A stretch of 64,000 bases of DNA from Isoptericola variabilis 225. Lineage in GTDB: Bacteria > Actinomycetota > Actinomycetes > Actinomycetales > Cellulomonadaceae. How positions within the stretch are numbered: the first letter of the stretch is position 1; each line of letters starts with the position of its first letter. The position numbers were made by a program, and so were the translations under genes. Positions 61,313-64,000 of the stretch are shown here, piece by piece. The stretch lies in contig NC_015588.1 of the NCBI RefSeq assembly GCF_000215105.1, forward strand, positions 2,790,001 through 2,854,000. Direction: 5' to 3'. Under the pieces are notes generated by a model that had not been told where the DNA came from, did no database searches, and saw only the letters and a list, made by a program, of their open reading frames with translations.

Positions 61313-62062
61313 ATGTCCGCCACCTCCTCCGCACCCGAGGCTCGCCTCGTCGTCGTGGACGACGAGCCGAACATCCGCGAGCTGCTGTCGACCTCCCTGC
61401 GCTTCGCGGGCTTCGAGGTGCACGCGGCCGCCGACGGGGCGAGCGCGCTCCAGCTGGTGCGCGACCTCGAGCCCGACCTCGTCGTGCTCGACGTCATGCT
61501 GCCGGACATGGACGGGTTCACGGTCACGCGGCGCATGCGCTCGACGGGGCGGCACACGCCCGTGCTGTTCCTCACCGCGCGCGACGACACGCAGGACAAG
61601 ATCCAGGGCCTCACGGTGGGCGGCGACGACTACGTGACCAAGCCGTTCAGCCTCGAGGAGGTCGTGGCGCGCATCCGCGCGGTGCTGCGCCGGACCAACG
61701 CGGCCCAGCCCGAGGACGACGCGGTGCTGCGCGTGGGCGACCTGGAGCTGGACGAGGACTCGCACGAGGTGCGCCGGGCGGGCGTCGAGGTGGACCTGTC
61801 CCCCACCGAGTTCAAGCTGCTGCGCTACCTCATGCTCAACGCGGGCCGCGTGCTGTCCAAGGCGCAGATCCTCGACCACGTGTGGCAGTACGACTGGGGC
61901 GGCGACGCCAACATCGTCGAGTCGTACATCTCGTACCTGCGGCGCAAGATCGACCACCTCACCGTCACCGGGCCCGACGGCCACGACGTCGAGCTGCCGC
62001 CGATGATCCACACCAAGCGCGGCGTCGGCTACCTGCTGCGGGCCCCGCAGACCGCGCGATGA
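61313..62062 (+). CDS. OmpR-family response regulator
   Basis: A 249-residue protein. The receiver domain (1-120) has the acidic pair VVVDDEPNIRELL, the phospho-acceptor Asp in DLVVLDVMLPDMDGF and the Thr/Lys pair LFLTARDD...YVTKPFSLEE. The winged helix C-domain is LSPTEFKLLRYLMLNAGRVLSKAQILDHVWQYDWGGDANIVESYISYLRRKI. It overlaps its kinase gene by 4 bp (ATGA). It resembles the TcrA/PrrA-type actinobacterial regulators; the stimulus is unknown. Confidence 0.96.
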   Translation: MSATSSAPEARLVVVDDEPNIRELLSTSLRFAGFEVHAAADGASALQLVRDLEPDLVVLDVMLPDMDGFTVTRRMRSTGRHTPVLFLTARDDTQDKIQGLTVGGDDYVTKPFSLEEVVARIRAVLRRTNAAQPEDDAVLRVGDLELDEDSHEVRRAGVEVDLSPTEFKLLRYLMLNAGRVLSKAQILDHVWQYDWGGDANIVESYISYLRRKIDHLTVTGPDGHDVELPPMIHTKRGVGYLLRAPQTAR

Positions 62063-63636
62063 CCTGGACGGCCGCCGTGCCGCCGTCGGGCACGGACCCG
62101 GCAGGTCCGCCGGGGGCAGGCCCGACGGCGGACGGCGGCACGGGCGGCGACCCGGCGCCCCGCTGGGCGTGGTTCGAGCGGCTGCCGCTGCGCGCGCGGC
62201 TCGTCGCGATCATCGTGCTGCTGCTCGCGCTCGGGCTCGTGCTCGCCGCGCTCGCGACGCGTGCGGTCGTCTCGAACTACCTGGTCGACCAGATGGACGA
62301 GCAGCTCAAGCAGGCCGCGCGCGAGGTCACCGAGCTCGTGGACCCGTCCGCGAGCGGCACGCGCATCCCCAGCGAGTACGTGCTCGTCCTGCGCGACGCG
62401 GACGGCGCGACGTCGTCCCCCATCGCCTGGCAGCAGACGATCGACAAGTACGGCACGCCCCTCGTCCCCGACGAGCAGGTCGCCGAAGCCGCCGGACGCG
62501 GGCTCGAGACGTTCACGACAGGCTCGACGGGCGGCGTCGTCGCGACCCGCTGGCGCGTGGTCTCGGTGCCCGTGCTCCTCACCAGCGGCGCCGGGACGCA
62601 GGAGGGCACGGCCTACGTCGCGCTCCCCCTCGCGGGCGTCGAGGAGACGGTCGCGTTCCTCTCGCGCTCGCTGCTGGCCTCGGGCGTCGGCATCGTCGTG
62701 CTCGGCGGGCTCGCGGCCTACCTCCTCGTGCACCGGTCGCTGCGCCCGCTGCGGCGCATCGAGTCGACGGCGGCCGCGATCGCCGCGGGCGACCTGTCGC
62801 AGCGCATCCCGCCGCAGCCCGCGTCGACCGAGGTCGGCTCGCTGGCCCACTCGCTCAACACGATGCTCGCGCAGATCGAGCAGGCGTTCGCCGTGCAGGA
62901 GGCGTCCGAGGCCCGGATGCGCCGCTTCGTCTCCGACGCGAGCCACGAGCTGCGCACCCCGCTGGCGACGATCAAGGGCTACGGCGAGCTGTACCGGATG
63001 GGGGCGCTCGACACGTCCGACAAGGTCGAGGACACGATGGGCCGGATCGAGGACTCGGCCCGCCGCATGGGGACGCTCGTCAACGACCTGCTCGTGCTCG
63101 CGCGGCTCGACGAGGGCCGGCCCATGCGGCACGAGCCCGTCGACGTCGTCGCGATCGCGCGCGACGCCGCGCAGGACCTGCACGCCCTCGACCCCACGCG
63201 CACCGTGTCCGTGACCGGCCTGCACCCGGGGGACGCGGCGCCGTCGGGCCTCGTCGTCACGGGCGACGCCGACCGCCTGCGGCAGGTCCTGACCAACCTG
63301 GTCGGCAACGTGGCCCGGCACACGCCCGCGGGATCGCCGGCCGAGATCGCGCTCGGCACGACGGCGGAGGGCCAGGTCTGCGTCGAGGTGCGCGACCACG
63401 GGCCCGGTGTGAGCGCCGAGCAGGCGGGCAAGATCTTCGAGCGGTTCTACCGGGCGGACTCGTCGCGCAACCGCGGGTCGGGCGGCTCGGGCCTGGGCCT
63501 CGCGATCGTCGCCGCGATCGTCGGGGCGCACCACGGGCACGTCGGCGTGGCGGAGACGCCGGGCGGCGGGCTGACGGTCCGGGTTCTGCTCCCCGCCGGA
63601 CCCCGCTACGATGCGGGGTCGTCCTCGTCGCGATGA
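62059..63636 (+). CDS. Sensor histidine kinase with HAMP
   Basis: A 525-residue kinase. A Pro/Gly-rich leader of about 35 residues, TM1 (ARLVAIIVLLLALGLVLAALATRA), an extracytoplasmic sensor domain of about 130 residues, TM2 (LLASGVGIVVLGGLAAYLLVHR), a HAMP linker, the phospho-acceptor FVSDASHELRTPLATIKGYGELY, and an HATPase with N box VLTNLVGNVARHT, DHGPGVSAEQ and GSGLGLAIVAAIV. It pairs with the response regulator in one operon. Confidence 0.96.
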   Translation: MTWTAAVPPSGTDPAGPPGAGPTADGGTGGDPAPRWAWFERLPLRARLVAIIVLLLALGLVLAALATRAVVSNYLVDQMDEQLKQAAREVTELVDPSASGTRIPSEYVLVLRDADGATSSPIAWQQTIDKYGTPLVPDEQVAEAAGRGLETFTTGSTGGVVATRWRVVSVPVLLTSGAGTQEGTAYVALPLAGVEETVAFLSRSLLASGVGIVVLGGLAAYLLVHRSLRPLRRIESTAAAIAAGDLSQRIPPQPASTEVGSLAHSLNTMLAQIEQAFAVQEASEARMRRFVSDASHELRTPLATIKGYGELYRMGALDTSDKVEDTMGRIEDSARRMGTLVNDLLVLARLDEGRPMRHEPVDVVAIARDAAQDLHALDPTRTVSVTGLHPGDAAPSGLVVTGDADRLRQVLTNLVGNVARHTPAGSPAEIALGTTAEGQVCVEVRDHGPGVSAEQAGKIFERFYRADSSRNRGSGGSGLGLAIVAAIVGAHHGHVGVAETPGGGLTVRVLLPAGPRYDAGSSSSR

Positions 63637-63727
63637 CGGACCGGTCGTGCGAGCCCACGTGTGTGGGCGCCCGGTCGTACGCTGGCGATGAAGGCAGTCC
63701 TACACGTCGACCGAAGGTCTGATAGCG

Positions 63728-64000
63728 ATGGGCGTCATGAGCGCCGACGCGCCGCAGTGGTTCCTCAACGCGTTCGTCCGGTCCTGCCAGGGAGCGGGGG
63801 CGACCGCGACGGAGGACGAGATCCGCGCGGTGGGGGAAGAGCTCATCGAGCGCTGGTCCGAGCCGGACCGTCACTTCCACAACCTGCGCCACCTGGCCGC
63901 CGTCCTGCACCGCGTGGACGAGCTCGCCGAGGAGACGCACGAGCCCGACCTCGTGCGGCTCGCCGCCTGGTACCACGGGGCCGTGTTCGACGCCGACCGG
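63728..64000 (+). CDS. Predicted metal-dependent phosphohydrolase (HD-like), N-terminal part
   Basis: Ninety-one residues are visible from ATG 63728 (alternative ATG 63737). WSEPDRHFHNLRHLAAVLHRVDELAEETHEPDLVRLAAWYHGAVFD is the pattern of an HD-related family with the His/Asp ligands H-x2-N-x2-H and WYHGAVFD. The gene is cut by the window end. The 91-bp upstream gap holds a small GCCCAC-GTGT-GTGGGC hairpin at 63653-63668 that could end the kinase transcript. Confidence 0.75.
   Translation, partial: MGVMSADAPQWFLNAFVRSCQGAGATATEDEIRAVGEELIERWSEPDRHFHNLRHLAAVLHRVDELAEETHEPDLVRLAAWYHGAVFDADR

Noticed and set aside
58183..63636. Open frame of 1817 codons across several genes on the plus strand
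   Set aside because: The first part runs antisense to or out of frame with the amidotransferase, NYN and membrane genes, with Arg/Pro-rich composition typical of shadow frames in GC-rich DNA. Only its end (62059-63636) is the real histidine kinase.

Overview
The window is very GC-rich, compact chromosomal DNA with GTG starts and 4-bp ATGA/GTGA gene overlaps. The gene content includes an F420-dependent LLM oxidoreductase, a DtxR/IdeR regulator, DUF3027, DUF2530, an actinobacterial-type XPB helicase, c-di-AMP riboswitches ahead of NlpC/P60 hydrolases and an orphan WXG100-like gene. Together these point to an actinomycete of the order Micrococcales; a Cellulomonas/Cellulosimicrobium-like relative is the best guess, made from gene content only.

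Layout. 0-5 kb: a sugar-handling group (ABC permease end, two xylose-isomerase-fold proteins, a LacI regulator with two candidate operators), then a divergent LarE-like protein and a DinB-like protein. 5.3-9.1 kb: an eroded zone with a gutted GH43 arabinosidase pseudogene, a SNF2 helicase with a segment shifted out of frame and a broken PD-(D/E)XK-like gene, ending at tRNA-Arg(CCT). 9.2-13.9 kb: a DUF6584 protein and the xylose locus (ROK regulator divergent from xylA-xylB). 13.9-17.8 kb: a five-gene type VII secretion-like cassette. 17.9-25.9 kb: folA-thyA, a glycosyltransferase, an OsmC operon, an aminotransferase and a serine hydrolase. 26-31.4 kb: a GntR-controlled membrane protein, a DrrAB-type ABC exporter, a DUF559 protein and a universal stress protein. 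31.6-42 kb: two duplicated NlpC/P60 genes each with a c-di-AMP riboswitch, DtxR, serC, two MHYT proteins, a MarR-MFS pair and an NCS2 permease. 42-52.6 kb: a sacsin/HSP90-like ATPase, DUF3027, a cold-shock protein, a truncated TetR gene, a helicase-like protein and XPB, and an LLM oxidoreductase. 52.6-64 kb: DUF202 pair, AI-2E-family permease, TPM protein, PspA, a glutamine amidotransferase, a NYN nuclease, two paralogous membrane proteins, a two-component system and a truncated HD-like phosphohydrolase.

The most unusual signal is a set of short palindromic elements. One family has six copies of exactly 73 bp, with about 20-bp near-perfect inverted ends and an asymmetric, faster-evolving core. 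One copy lies in frame inside the ATPase gene and another supplies the stop codon of the DUF559 gene. A second family (42 and 44 bp) sits inside two different coding sequences in the same reading frame and yields related peptides. A third (about 50 bp, two tandem copies) shows a compensatory base-pair change and abuts the truncated TetR gene. A fourth (55 bp) follows the XPB gene. Six of these palindromes fall in the 8 kb from 43.6 to 51.6 kb. In-frame palindromic insertions recall the Rickettsia palindromic elements; whether these actinobacterial families have been described cannot be judged from sequence alone.
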